A stretch of 64,000 nt of DNA from Pochonia chlamydosporia 170 (GCF_001653235.2 NC_035794.1:3782001-3846000), one strand, 5' to 3'; numbered from the stretch's first letter, positions 36,620-49,493 are shown. Numbers and translations are program-made. The notes: generated from the sequence alone by a model not told the origin.

Positions 36620-37789
36620 TTAGGAACCTCTCAAAAGGGCTCCATTCTCTGCTCCGTCCCAAAGCCCACTAAAGTCCAGCTTTCCAGTGGAAATGGTATT
36701 CTTTTCTTGTTCGCTGTGTGCTCGACGATAATTCTGGAATTTGGCTTCCAGCCAAGACGCCCCCGTCCAGCGGATGCCCTCGGTGTCGGTGAATTGAACG
36801 CTATTGCTAGCGCGCAAGAAGAAGATGGCAGCGTATCTGGATTCACAAACCCAGTGTGGACTTGAAGGGATGACGCGGTGCAGGCTTGACTTAAGCTTGG
36901 AGTGGGAGATGAACTTGAGGGAGTCGCCGACGTTGACAATGGCGCAACCGTCCCGGGGAGGAACATATTCCCAGTTATCAGTCCTAGGGGAGAACACTTG
37001 TAAGCCCCATTCAGTATTGAAAAGAACTGTAATGCTGCCTGTGTCAGTGTGGGCGAAGTGCCCTGCACTCGTCCCCTCTGGGAGGTTCGTTCGGGGGTAG
37101 TGCTGTAGCACAGCTGATGAGGTGGAAATCTCGTCGACCCTGTGGAAGCTCTCAAATCTTTGGTCACTCTCAAGCCCCAAATGATCAGATAGACTTTCCA
37201 AGATCTTCATGGCCACTTCACGAGACTGCTTTATAAAGCTGGCGAACTGCACCTCGTGCTTCTGCATTCCCCGGGGGAAAGAGAGCCTTGGCTGTGCCCT
37301 GGGATTATAGAATAGATCTATTGGAACCTTAAAGAGCGATCGTATTATATCAGTTTTCTTTTGTCAGTATCCTATCAAAATAATGTACATACGCGTAAGT
37401 TCTCCGAGCCATTGCTTTTCTGTCTCATATTGCCTTCGTCCAACCCCAGGCTGCCCATAGGCTTATAGCTAGTTTCAGGGGTCAGAAAAGATCTTCTAGC
37501 CGGGATAGGCAGAAATCCCTTACCCGCAGATGTTGTAAACTTGTATATCTTTACTCATGTCTTTCAATTTCTCCTCCAGGGGTTGTGCGAAATATTCTTT
37601 CGCGGCTCCGAAGAGGGCAGTAACGTTGAAAGTATAATCCGTCATTTGCTCGGTATCTAGGCTGAGGTAGAAGAAGCCCCATTGCTCACATGCATCAAAG
37701 AGCCTTGTCATTTCAACAGGATCCCTGGTCAGCAATTTCTCATATTTGACCAAGGGAATGTTTGCAACGCAATAGTCTTTGCTTGACAT
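36620..37789 (-). CDS. 2-oxoglutarate/Fe(II)-dependent oxygenase, isopenicillin-N-synthase-like
   Basis: Three exons (37524-37789, 37393-37468, 36620-37327) give 349 aa in phase. The N-terminal DIOX_N region is recognisable (WGFFYLSLDTEQM, then ALFGAAKEYFAQPLEEKLK). The jelly-roll core has the iron triad: His and Asp in HFAHTDTGS at about residues 206-208 and His in SSLHRVIP. An Arg (SRYAAIFFLR) further on would bind 2-oxoglutarate. Before it, YKPMGSLGLDEG is the family's conserved substrate-side segment. Such enzymes hydroxylate, desaturate or close rings in secondary metabolism, hormone inactivation or amino acid derivatives. I start at the ATG at 37789; the frame opens further upstream only with a TTG. 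No biosynthetic partners are adjacent, so the substrate is unknown. Confidence 0.9.
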
Positions 37790-40258
37790 ATCGAGCTGCA
37801 CTGAGGGCTGCAATGTTTTGAATTCCAAAATAGACGCGTAGGGCTAATAGTTAGTGTGCTGAAATTATTCCTGGATAGTGAGTGGCATGTAGATGTAGCT
37901 TTATTGTGGCCGAATACATTAAGTTGCTGTACTCCCGTGGTCCTCGGCATGCTCCCTGCAACACACAGTCGTATGAGCTCAACAACCAACTCATTCTACA
38001 TGTGAGCCATCATACACCGCAACAAATTCCTCGTACTGGCAGACTTGCAGAGCTTTTGTGCTACCGTATCCCGCACTGCCCCGGGCCAAAGAGGGCAGCA
38101 GCGATGTAGAAGATGCCTGGCTGCCCTTGGCTTCCAATGGCAACTGGGCTCGAAAAGTCGCCGAACTATGAGACACTAGACATCTTTTGTGTACCGAACA
38201 CATACTAAATCGAGAAATTGGTCTGCATGTAGAGCTTGTCGGTATCAACTTGTTTTCTTGCATTGAAAGCAGCAATGTGCTGGCGGAATCGGCACTAATT
38301 GAGAGCAATGCTTCATCTCTTCTGTGCATGAATCTTCCTGGAAGCCAATTAAACGATTGACGATGCGTCTGTTTCATATTTCACAGCCTCGTATTATGAA
38401 TTGCATCAGTAGCGGTTACATTTTGCTTGGCTGTAACGTGACAGGTAAACAGATAGCAATATCACGGAACGACAAGTCGAAGATCAGCCGACTTGGCATG
38501 GCCCGGCCGAGTGAGTCGGAGCAGTTACACAAGACATGTTCGATTTCAAAGGCCTCAAATCCCCCAAGCCTAGTTCAATACTCGCGTCATCAACAGTTTC
38601 ATGTTTGCTTTTTGCCACGCCAATATGCCACGGACGTTTCAGTGCATATACACCGGGGACTAGAACCATGAGCCTTGGCGCCAATCTGCAGAATTCCCCC
38701 CATTCTTCCATACTCTGTTGTACCACAGATTATCTAGTATTTTTGCCTTCCAACGGCCTTAAAACTGCATAATATTAGTGGTATTCTTTGTGAGAACTCC
38801 GGTGAGTGCTGTGAACTTCATTGGGTGTCGAAACTATCCGGGCCTTTGATTGCGTAGGACTCCTGAGGCATCTCGACGACTGAAAGATACCGAAGATCAT
38901 GGAAACCCCGAACCTGGGCCGACATCTTGCCATTCTCAGCTTTTTCCGGCTTCAACATACTTAATTCTATATACATAGCCACATGAAAGGCATGACTATG
39001 CAGGAGAAGCCAACCAGAGCTTTGACCAGAATGTAGCTGGTATTCGATACAATCGTAACTTCAAAAAGCTTGCTGTGGTACCTTGCCACAATGCATGAGT
39101 CACCGTAAACAGCTTGCTCATCTCGAAGCATAGCTCTTGGTGTACGAACTTGCTATATCAAAATTTGTCATCCTTGCACCAGGACCGTTGGTGGACGGAC
39201 CGTTTAATCCAACCCATGACCCTTACACTTATTCAGCTGTTGGTTCTTGGGCATGTTGCTCACTGCTAGTGACTCTGCGATGTGACCGGCCAAGACGACA
39301 TGTTATGCACTCCTATGACACCTGAGAAGACACCTGCTCTCCCAGACTAATCAAAATGCTTTGAAACAAACAATACATCGCTCATTACACCACAGGGCCA
39401 GTTACCCCAGACTTCTCTACAGTATCCGGTTTCGGCAAGCTTTCAATTGGGCATCACAGCGTGCCAAGCAACTATTAGCAGATGCAACGACCACGAGAAC
39501 AGTGTGGGACAATTCTAGCTCACCGGTTATAGACGTGCTTCAGTGACGACTTCGAGGATTCTGACAAACTTTCGATATCTCGAATTTGTGAGTGTGGCTA
39601 TTTTAGGCTCACGAACGGTAGTACGGTCGCCACCAACAGCCTCCCTAACACAAGCACAAGAACCTAGACAATGAGGCATACTTGGGCAGCAATGGAGTTA
39701 GGTACAGAAGCCTTCTCATGCTTGTAGGACTAGACATTCCTCTGTGCTACAATTTTCTCAATAAAAGTTGAATAAGTCACCATCACATCCATGGCAGATT
39801 TGGAAATGGCCGATGACACAAGCTTCCTTTGAGGCATTGGATGTGGAGATGAAATGACACCACTTCTTCCTCACTGCAACATAAGCTGACATGAGGGTAC
39901 ACACGTTATCTCACACCAATTACAGCTTGCCTCATGGGTTTGGCAAACGCTTCACCGCAGGTCAAACACTGTAATCACAACTCTAGACTTACAGCCAACT
40001 TGCTTCGTGCCTCCGTTAGTCGGCAGCTCTGGAGACACAGAACAGATGGTGATCCAAGCGCTGCAGTCGCGGTTGGCAGTGTTGAACTGACTGATCACAT
40101 TGCCACTCCTCTGCAATCATCACCTGGCGACCAATTTCTCTCTGCTTGAGGAGAAAATTGAATACTATAGCTCTTGCTTTCCTCCAACAACTTCACTGGT
40201 CTGAAGATTTGGAAACCCAAATATCTACCCAGTTGCTCAACTGCTTAGGAAAACCAAA
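37790..40258. other. Long gene-free stretch
   Basis: About 2.5 kb without a supported gene. I looked on both strands for pieces of known families and found none that extend beyond about 20 residues. It contains the promoters of the divergent oxygenase and peptide-transporter genes. Confidence 0.5.
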
Positions 40259-42711
40259 ATGAAGTGCTCTTCGGAACCTTCAAGGTAAGCCAAGTCTCAT
40301 AGCTCTATAATGAGCGTTTAGCTAACGGAAAACTTGATAGAAGCCCTGAAAAGCAGGCCAATGTGCAAACGGCACCAGTCCTGGAAGCTCGTTTTGTTCA
40401 GCCAGGGAGAGACATGCCAACTGCAGAGGATTTGTTGTCTCTACCACGCGTTTGTGATAAAATTCCGCACACAATCTTCTTCGTAGTCGTGGCGGAGATG
40501 GCTGAGCGATTCACGTATCGATCCCTGACAGGTCCAATGCGTAAGGATAAGAAGCCGTTTAATCTGATTGTCAGACTGATATTAATCTCGAGCCAGAAAA
40601 TTACATCCAGAACCCGCTTCATGGGTCCACTCATCCTGGAGCTCTTGGAAAGGTATGGACATTATGACTAAATTTTACAGGTCTTCGTGAGGTCGTTTCC
40701 GAAAGTCATCAGCTCTGACGTGTGTTGTACATGTTAGGGACAAGCTACAGCCACCGCTATAGGATATTTCTTCACATGTTGGTGCTATCTAACGCCAATT
40801 CTTGGGGCCATCGTCGCAGATAGCTGGTTAGGCCGCTATAAGACGATTCTGATCGGAACTATGTATGTGACTCTGTCGTTCGAATACCAAATCCCTATGC
40901 CACCAACTTAAACCCCCTTGGACATGTCTAATGGGACCAGTACTGCCACCGTCGGCGTATCAGTGTTGTTCATCACGTCACTACCCCTCAGTCTGGAGAA
41001 CGGTGCTGGATTTCCAGGACTCGTTGTTGCGTTGTTCATAATTGGACTAGGGTAGGTCGCCAGATCTCTTGCCTGAAACTGCAACCGCTGACCTGGTGTA
41101 GCGCTGGAGGAATCAAGAGCAACGTCGGCCCGCTCGTGGCAGAGCAATATACGGGAAAGAACCCTCATATTAGCCTTGACGCTCGTGGTCGGCGGGTAAT
41201 TATCGACCCGGACATTACAATTCAGACGATATTCAGTCGCTACTACTGGTCCGTATCATTCTTGCATTTGCTTTGTGGTTCGGTGTGAAATTAACAAGGA
41301 ACTCCAGGATTATGAATCTTGGTGCTTGTTCAGGATTGATAGCAGTTGTGAGTTCCATCTCATACGAAATCGATGTGAGCTATTCGTGCTAACATGAGAC
41401 GACTACCAACTTAGTGGTTGGAGCTGAAAGTCGGCTTCTGGGGAACATTTTTAGTCCCGCTGTGTATCTACGCCCTGGCAGTCATGGTGTTGATTTGGGG
41501 CCGCAAGAAATACGGTACGAACAAGTAGTGTGTACGTCTTCACTCGTTCCGTCTAACAAACCCGGGTAGTTGTGCGCCCACCGGAGGGCTCGATAGTACC
41601 AAACGCCGTCCGAGCACTCTGGATGGGTTTCAAAAATAGCAGAACCATGGACACTGCTAAGCCCTCATATCAGGAAGCGCGAGCTGGGGCATCCAACATA
41701 CCGTGGGATGACCACTTTGTGGAGGAGATCAAGATTGCCTTGACTGCTTGTCGCATACTGTGAGTTTAGGCTAGATGAACGAAAATTCACCCGAAAAGTA
41801 AAGGGCTAATAACAAACTACTGAAACAGTTCACCATTGTAAGTACTACTTCATACGCCTTGAGCTGTGGAGAGAAAATGAAGCTTAAACACGATAGTCCT
41901 TTGTTCTGGCTTTGTCATGGAACTTCCATTGGCAATGTGATTAGCTTGGCTGGCGAGATGAGCACTTTCGGTCTTCCAAATGATCTTTGTATGTTACTTG
42001 TTTTTTGCTCAAAAAAGCACGTTAACGGCACTAACCTAATTTTCTAGTGGCAGGAAGCGTCAATCCGTTGAGTATTCTCATTCTTATTCCGATCTTGTCA
42101 GTAACTCCCCAAGTACTCGTCTTCCTAAGATCAAAACACGTATTAAGTGGGTATCTACCTAGTGATCGTTTCTTGTATCCGGCATTACGTCGTGCCAATA
42201 TCCGATTCTTACCGATTACGAGGATATCGTTCGGGTTCTTTTTCATGGCAGGCGCTATTGCCCTTGCGGCCGGGTTGCAGTCCTGTAAGCTCAGTCCACT
42301 ACAAACATAATGGTGCGAACCATGCTTACTGCAGCGATAGTGGTGTATTCCTCGCCGCCAGAGTCCATCAATTTCCTGTGGATATTTCCCATTTACATCC
42401 TCACGGCTATTTCTGAAATCTTCGCATTCGTCACCAGCATGGAATATGCCTACACAAAGGCCCCTAAATCGATGAAAAGCTTGGTGGCCTCCATTAACCT
42501 GGTCTTATGTGCGGTAGGTTCCCTTCTGGGGCTGGCAATTGCACCAACGTCGACGAAGCCCCGAGTTCTGGTTCAGTTCGCAACCCTCAGTGGAGTCATG
42601 TTTGTACTGGCAATTGCGTTTTATGTAGTGTTTTCTAAGTATAACAAAGATGAGGAGAAGATGAACAGGGTCGAAAGACAAGAGAATCGTACCGACACTA
42701 TCGCGCCTTAG
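40259..42711 (+). CDS. POT/PTR2-type proton-coupled oligopeptide transporter
   Basis: Fourteen exons were traced, all phases fitting, to 547 aa: 40259-40284, 40341-40540, 40597-40652, 40738-40862, 40941-41051, 41102-41248, 41308-41347, 41415-41514, 41570-41759, 41829-41837, 41897-41988, 42048-42096, 42163-42284, 42335-42711. Family motifs: AEMAERFTYRSLTGP in TM1, NYIQNPLHGSTHPGALGKG, the PTR2 signature TPILGAIVADSWLGRYKTI, GAGGIKSNVGPLVAEQY, and IPIFDRFLYPALRR in the second half. The C-terminal helices hold MEYAYTKAPKSMKSLVASI. The ExxER proton-coupling motif of POT proteins is here EMAER. It should import di- and tripeptides with protons at the plasma membrane. Exon 10 is a 9-nt micro-exon. 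A zinc-cluster regulator follows on the same strand 770 bp downstream. Confidence 0.9.
41829..41837 (+). other. 9-nt micro-exon of the peptide transporter
   Basis: TTCACCATT lies between a CAG acceptor and a GTAAGT donor. It keeps the frame from ACRIL to PLFWLCHG, giving L-S-P-F across the junctions; skipping it removes three residues without changing the frame. Confidence 0.65.
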
Positions 42712-43481
42712 AGCATATCTCAAAAAGGGATCTCAATTTGCGGACACAATTTGTTTTGCTTTGAAGCTTAGGCTATGTATGTCTTACGTTTAAAAGCATA
42801 GGTACTTCTTTGGCAAATGTGCGACTCCAGTTATAACTACAGTAGCAATAGACAGCGCGGGGTGAATAGCAATTTCCATGACCTGATCGCAGGATGACCT
42901 TTGCAAAGGGCATATGCAAGTGATGACAATTGCCAATGGGGTAAATAGAGGAAGATTTTCACGTCACTGAAACGTAAGGCCGCGTTCACCTCGAACTTGC
43001 CCTCCTCTGGCCAACGGCAGGTGATGATTAACGAGACTCCTTGTCGGTTCTTTCTGCTCCCAACGCATTATACGAGTACCGATAGCGACAAAATTTGGGG
43101 CCGGGTGCGAATGTTAGACAATCGAGTCAAGTGAAGTTGAAACCGTTGCTGGAAGAGTCGGTAGAATCCCGGATCAATGTTGGAGCGTGCCGTTTTAATG
43201 GTGACAACATCAAATGATTCATTCCTCAGCTGACAACCTTCAACCCACCGTGGAGAAAAGCATCAATCCGACGACAATTCAGGAAGCCAATACCAAAGAC
43301 GGAATACTCGCCAGCTAGTGGTATCTTAATTGGAGCCCCAGATTTGGCTTCAATTTATCCGCCATCAGCCTCATTCTAACAAATCGGACACTCAGTGTCG
43401 CGACGGCTACAAGGCACACTTTCAGGGTCGGGCACGGCAAAAAATGGCAAAAATAGACCCATGAACATATAGAACGTCGAA
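42712..43481. other. Intergenic region upstream of a regulator gene
   Basis: About 0.8 kb with no gene seen. Confidence 0.5.
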
Positions 43482-45284
43482 ATGCCATCGGAACAGCCGA
43501 CGTCGACATCACCACCCCTCTCTCCATCGAATGCTTGTGAGAGGTGTCGGCGTGGGAAGCGACGGTGCAACAGGGCCACGCCGACTTGTTCAACATGCCA
43601 GAAGTAGGACTCGCGAGTGCCTCATGGTTTAGTTTTGGACATATATCTGACGTAAACGTTCCAGATCCGGTAGCCGTTGCACCTACAATGATATACCTCC
43701 TGCTTCAGAATTCTTGACGCGGGCTCACGCTGACATACATCCCGCCCATGTCCTTCAGTCGCCCGCTATCGACATTCGAGCCGTGGTGTTGGAGGCTCTC
43801 GGGAGTTTAGAAAAAGTGACCAGAGTCTGCGAGCTATATTTCCTTTCTACGCACCCCAAGTTTCCGATCCTTTCAGAAGCAAGAGTTGTGCAGGGTTTGC
43901 CGTCTCTATTTTCCACTGCGCGTGTGGATTTTGTTGCTCTGTGCCTCTGCATCCTTCTAGTACAACAGCGTCCTCTAGGTCGTAGTCCGGCGCCGAATGC
44001 TGCTCCGTTTTACGGCCTTGCCAAAATTTGTATGAGCTCTTTAGAGGCAGCAGGCACCTATTCTATTGAGGTCGTTCAGAGCAAGTTGCTCATCGTGATG
44101 TACGAAGTTGGACACGGTATTTTTCCAGCAGCATCCGTATCCATGGGAAGCTGTGCTAGATCAGTAAAGTATCTTGGATTTCCCGCCGATTGGTCTCCCT
44201 CAGAGAAACTGAAGGATCAGGAAGGCGAAAATCAAGCGGCTCGGTGGATGGCGCACAATCTGGACAGGTATGCTGCGTATCCTCGACTGTCGGATCAGTG
44301 GCTTTCGTCGAAGCATGATCAAGTTTGATATCGACTAACAGCTCTCAGATTTATCAACCTCCACATTGGAGATGCTGTAATGGCCACCGAGGACGCCAAG
44401 GAGGATGACGCTCTGCCAGCCGGGGAAGGACTACTACAAAACGTCAGCCAACCCCTTGTACCGTTTGTTCCCTGGTCCGGACATCTCATGTTAACCCATT
44501 GATGTCGATACAGCACCAATCCGCCAAAGTAACTATAGGTACCTCAAACGTGTTCCGTGTAAGCCAATTCTCGCGAGAATGCCAAGTAGGCTATCTCGTT
44601 GGCCGCGTCGTCCGCCACATCTACAGCCCCATCTCAGACGCAGCTTTCCACACCGCTGAGGCATCGCAACTCGAGCGCACACTTTATTCCTATATACCCC
44701 TTTTAATTGAAGAGGAAAAGTTATACAGTAATTATTGCGGTGCTATGGCGATGTGTTTTTGGTAAGCAGACAGAATTCAAGACTGTGTTACCTAGGTATA
44801 TAAGCTGACCACTGGGAATATGGTAGCTCTCTCTTCTCGTTGTACGCCTTCCCTTTACTGTCATCGCGGATCTCGAAAGTGACTGAGAATTATACCTGGT
44901 CCAAACTCGAGGAGCTATCCACGGAAATGTCACGTCTGTCGGAACACCTCCTCAAAGCCGCTCATGATGAACGGGACACATTCACACAATCACCGTACGT
45001 TCCATATGCACTGTATCCAACTGCAGCGATACAGCTCCGCCTGTGGCATCGAACAAGGGTTATGGCATTGAAGGAGCGAGCAGATGTCATGATCGAGATT
45101 CTAAAGCAATTTGGTAAGAGATGGAGTGCTGCAGGTTAGTATCAAGCATGAGCCATGGAGAAAAGACTAGCTAATAGTGCAATTTCAAGAGATGTTTGTG
45201 TCGGCATTACAATGTCATGAGCCTCCGCTGTTATTGCGGCCGCACGATTTCCATGCAATCAGATCACGGCAGAACGCAGCATAG
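43482..45284 (+). CDS. Zn2Cys6 transcription factor
   Basis: Six exons (43482-43603, 43665-44267, 44349-44457, 44514-44761, 44827-45134, 45190-45284) give 494 aa with all phases agreeing. The zinc cluster begins at about residue 18: CERCRRGKRRC then CSTCQKSGSRC, with C-x2-C-x6-C-x6-C-x2-C-x6-C spacing and an intron inside it. The fungal TF domain follows (ELYFLSTHPKFPILSE, then SKLLIVMYEVGHGIFPAASVSMGSCAR, and RWMAHNLDRFINLHIGD). It is a short regulator of the type that controls nutrient or secondary-metabolism genes. The peptide transporter directly upstream is its likely partner. A TACCTAGGTA palindrome lies inside its fourth intron (44789-44798). Confidence 0.88.
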
Positions 45285-45942
45285 CCATCTGCTCGTAGTG
45301 TTGGCAGGTTGATGAATGAACTTGTCCATGAGGACATTACAGTTCGCACAATATCTGCTTTCTTGTTCTATCCGACTTCCTTCACTTAGTCTGTCTGGGA
45401 CAAGTGAGGCTGGAATTACTCACCCGCAAATTCAACGGCTAAGCCGACGCTGCCGGGATTATCGGGAACTATTTGTGATATGACCCGGTTGCGCATTTGT
45501 TCGCCCCAAGCCACGAAATGGATCAACTTGACGCTAGTCCGCAAGCTAGTCCACAGCTTCATGGAATCACCATGCTGTATGAACTCGATCCGAGGAGGGA
45601 CATCAAATCACCAGCTACTCCATTCGCTTGGTTGACAAAGCAATCTCTCTCATATCCTCTTGCATGTATGTATAGAAAAGGTTCCCTGAAGCAAAAGCTG
45701 ACAATCCTCCTGCGGTCCTTAATTTGTAAAGTCAACACATTCCACAAAACACCACACAGCATAGCAGTCAATTATATTTAAGACACTGCTTTCCCTTCGA
45801 GATCATTCCGTATTCAACGGATATACAATATCACCGCAAAAGAGTCGCCCTCAAATCCTAATTCCTCAGAACCGCCACCAAAGGGCTCCAAGCTTCTTCA
45901 CATCTGCCACCAGCTAATCGAGCCTCGCTTGTTCATTCTACA
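45285..45942. other. Intergenic region
   Basis: About 0.65 kb with no gene seen; the 3' part is promoter-like (TATATTTA near 45773). Confidence 0.5.
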
Positions 45943-46548
45943 ATGGGTTCAGAGCTTGATAAAGTGGTCATCGAAAATAACAAAAAGTTCGCCGGCACTT
46001 TCAATAGCGATGGCTTGGATATACATCCTGCCCGCAAAGTCGTCATCAGTGAGTGACAAGATGCCCACTAAATTAAAGACCTACAGGCGCATGGTTTGCT
46101 TTCACATTCCATTGTTGTCGTGTCTAACTGAATGATAGTCACATGCATGGATTGTCGTCTCGATCCCATCGCCTTTTGTGGCTTCAAAGTCGGCGAGGCT
46201 ACCGTAATCCGCAATGCAGGCGCATACGCTGAAGATGCTGCCCGCTCCGTGTTACTGACGACACACGTCCTGGGTGCAGAGGATATTTACATCATCAAGC
46301 ACACCGATTGTGGTTTGATTGGAGTCTCTACTGAGGCCGGCCATAGCATTATCAAGAAGAATTTGGGCTTAACAGAGTCTGAAGACGTGGACAAGTTTCC
46401 TATTCTTGGCATTGATAATTTGGAAAAGTCTCTTGAGCAGGCGGTTGAGTACATGCGGAAACATCCTCTGTTGATGAAACGTATTCGTATTACTGGGTGG
46501 ATTTATGATACTGATTCCGGGATTTTGAGCAAGGTTATTAACGCATGA
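45943..46548 (+). CDS. Beta-class carbonic anhydrase-like protein
   Basis: Two exons (45943-46048, 46139-46548) give 171 aa in phase. Zinc ligands Cys38, His90 and Cys93 and the Asp40-Arg42 dyad are in place (TCMDCR; KHTDCG). The segment EATVIRNAGAYAEDAARSV is typical. It belongs to the small beta-CA branch found in bacteria and many fungi, which interconverts CO2 and bicarbonate in the cytosol; there is no targeting peptide. In bacteria a related enzyme (CynT) works with cyanase. No cyanase is present here, but a cyanide-hydratase-type nitrilase lies 3 kb away. Confidence 0.9.
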
Positions 46549-46876
46549 TGAGGAACAATGTTTGATCCCGGTATGTCTAGGCCTCTATAGTTGGTTAGTA
46601 AATCACCATCCATCTTAAAATCGTACATAGTTGTCCAGTGTCTCAACAAATATATCTGCAGTGCAATAATTGAATGTGGTGTTGCTCGTGTTGGAGCCGC
46701 TGGCAGTCGCTGAGCAACACGAATAAATGCCAAATGGCTACCAGACATACAGCCTATTCAAACACCAGCTTAATCCATCCCATATACTCTGATGTTCTCT
46801 GTGTTGTCAAAAGCGCCATAGTTGCCAAAAGTTAAACATAAATTGCTTTCAAATTGACCAACTAAATCCTATTTAT

Positions 46877-47743
46877 CTACTTCAAAAAGGCCAGAATCTT
46901 CTCCGCAATCATCTCCGTGTGACTCTCAACCGCAAAATGGCCAGCGTCAATTAATTCCACCTGTGCCCGGGGCAGGTCCTTCTTAAATGCTTCTGCGCCA
47001 GGAGGGATGAAAAAGACATCATTCTTCCCCCAAATCGCCAGCAGCGGCACCTGAGACTCACGAAAGTATCCCTGAAACTTCTCATACATTTGCACATTAT
47101 ACTGGTAGTCATTAAACAAGTCGAGTTGTATCTCCTGATTACCAGGTCTTGAGAGCAACGCGTAATCAAGAGTGTACGACTCCGGTGCGATAGTATTAGG
47201 GTCGGGAGTTCCATTGAGATACTGGAACTTCGTAATATCTTCGTTCAGCATAGCTTTCGCAACAGCAGCTCGATCGGCGCTGGAGTTGCCACCAGCCCAG
47301 AGTTGTTGAATCGGACCCCAAACGTCTCCAAACCCTTCGACATATGCATTTCCATTTTGTGTGACGATGGCTTGAGCCGCATTGGGGCGCGTCAGGGCCA
47401 GACGCAGGCCGACTGGAGCACCATAGTCAAAGATGTATAGGCTGAATTTGGAAATTTCAAGGGCATCCACAAATTGGCCAATTGTTTTGGCGAGGTCCTC
47501 GAAGGTATACTTGTACCCGGCGGCTGGCTCAGTAAATCCAAAGCCCGGCAAGTCTGGAGCGATGACTCGGTACTTTTGTGCCAGTAGAGGGATGAGGTTG
47601 CGGTATTGATGTGAAGATGATGGAAATCCATGAAGGAGGAGAAAAATCGGTGCAGATGTATTATTACTCTGCTCTCGGTAGAAAACCTTGGTGCCGTCGG
47701 CGACGGAGACGGTCTTCATCTGGGTCATCTGGGTAGTAGCCAT
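46877..47743 (-). CDS. Alpha/beta hydrolase, haloalkane dehalogenase/epoxide hydrolase type
   Basis: One exon of 288 aa. The oxyanion-hole HGFPSSSHQYRN is followed by the nucleophile elbow YIFDYGAPVG with Asp106 as nucleophile. The catalytic His269 is in DAGHFAVES, and an acid is likely near WGKNDVF. An Asp nucleophile marks the dehalogenase/epoxide hydrolase branch rather than Ser esterases. Dehalogenases and epoxide hydrolases usually show DWG; the Tyr here (DYG) is common in fungal and bacterial relatives annotated as uncharacterised hydrolases. No signal peptide. It probably opens epoxides or hydrolyses small esters or halides in the cytosol; the substrate cannot be told from neighbours. 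Convergent with the carbonic anhydrase gene. Confidence 0.9.
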   Translation of the reverse strand: MATTQMTQMKTVSVADGTKVFYREQSNNTSAPIFLLLHGFPSSSHQYRNLIPLLAQKYRVIAPDLPGFGFTEPAAGYKYTFEDLAKTIGQFVDALEISKFSLYIFDYGAPVGLRLALTRPNAAQAIVTQNGNAYVEGFGDVWGPIQQLWAGGNSSADRAAVAKAMLNEDITKFQYLNGTPDPNTIAPESYTLDYALLSRPGNQEIQLDLFNDYQYNVQMYEKFQGYFRESQVPLLAIWGKNDVFFIPPGAEAFKKDLPRAQVELIDAGHFAVESHTEMIAEKILAFLK

Positions 47744-49493
47744 GAGTTGTAGAATAGTGGTGGACTTTGATGTTGTGGGATAATGATCATGGAAGTTAAT
47801 TTATTGACGATACATCACGTATATATACAAAATATTGCTGTCTATGCTGTGGTCCAGTTACAAATACAAAACCAAAACGCCTCGCATAGCAGCGGGGTTC
47901 AAATCTTGTAAGATATGGTCCAAATGTTACGCCGCCCGGATGCCACCAATTGGGGGAATGTTTGCCTAAACTCCATTTGCTACATATCAAACTTGAGACG
48001 TCATTTAAATGTAATGATTCCAAAGGTTTGGTCAGCTTGGCTGTCCAATTGTGGAAACGAGTGGCATTATCAGCGGTTAAGTTGCACACGACAACAGTTA
48101 CTCCTCAACGAACTCAATCCCCGTGGCGCGCGCTAGTCCGCGCACTAGTCCGCAGGAAAGGCGGGAGAAGGAGACTTCAAGGGCCTGGGTATATTTAGCA
48201 TAACACTGGGGCCATTGTGTCCGTGGTACCCGTCTAATTCCTGCTTCCATGGGGGAAGGGGGGGATTATACTTCGCGGCTGACATATATCCCCAATGGCG
48301 GAATACAACTTTTGTAATTGTTTGTCCAAAATTACCACAGTTGCCCTTAAGACCGTGGCAAGGTACGTTAATTTGAGTTTACCAAAATTCCGCTGCAAAA
48401 CAAATATACCGAGGAATCGGCCTGAGTTGGTCTGTCGAAATGGTAGAATTGTTGGTATTTTCTCCTGACCGGGTATGCGACGACTCATCGGGAGATCATA
48501 ATTGAGAAAAGGGGGGCTGAAATGAATGATATTACCCACATATGATGCTTCAAAGCATCTTAATATACTGTGTATTCATTCAGGCTTGGTTTGTCATTCA
48601 TTCACCGAGCGGGCTACAAGAAGACATCCTAGTGGCCTTCTACTCTCCGAAGCCCGACATAACCAGAACGAAACATTGGCTAACTCTAAGGGCTTAAAAG
48701 AATATTATGGTGTGTTAGAGTTTGTGAAATTGCTTAGCAAGGGTAAGTCAGACAGCAGTTTCTCAGCCGAGTTCTCTCGACAACGCCTCTTCAATCTAGC
48801 GAGGAATTGAGTAGATGACGGCACATCCGAACATCACAACTATGCATTATGATATTAGTGACAGCTTTCAAACTCGGCATTGTAAGACACCCCATATTGA
48901 ATGTTGCGCCCGCTGTTCCCGAACGTTCTCCGGCCTGCCTCTTCCCGTGTCATGCGCAGATGGTGAGCCTCTCCACTTAACCGTAACATGGTTCATTACT
49001 CACTGCATCTACATCTTGGCGTCTGCATCTTGAAAGTGGCATGATTTCGTCCATCGGGAGGTGCCTGAGGTTTTGAGATACACATTATTCCCCGCAACCC
49101 TGGTTCATCAAGCCCAGAAGCCACTGGCTCGGCCCGCATCTATGCCATCTAGGATCCCTGTAGTAGCAACCTCCCTGACGTGCCTTGTCAGAATACAATC
49201 AACTCTGTGATCCAACCTTGGTTCACATATAGCCGACTAGGGATATAATTCAGTTGGCATGACGTGCCCAGACCCCGAAGCAACTCCGCCTACCGAAAGA
49301 CCTGCCCGGATGGCCGCCAGTCCGTATCACGCCATTAAGAGAGTCTACATACACGTAATCCCGACGAAGACTATAATAAGCCATCGGAGACCGTATTGCA
49401 AATTCCTGAAGCACCAAAGCTTTCTTTGCTCTATAACACCATAACAGCTCTCACACAAGTCTCCCAACTCCGACTCTATCAAACGACATCACC
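47744..49493. other. Gene-free stretch
   Basis: About 1.75 kb, the common upstream region of the divergent hydrolase and nitrilase genes. No supported gene. TATATATACG at about 47817-47826 on the minus strand may serve the hydrolase gene. Confidence 0.5.

Noticed and set aside
43376..43596. Minus-strand frames opposite the regulator start
   Set aside because: They are shadows of the zinc-cluster coding exon on the plus strand.
47840..47910. A second tRNA-like A/B box pair (TGGTCCAGTTA, GGGTTCAAATC)
   Set aside because: The A box misses a key G, and neither acceptor nor T stem pairs.
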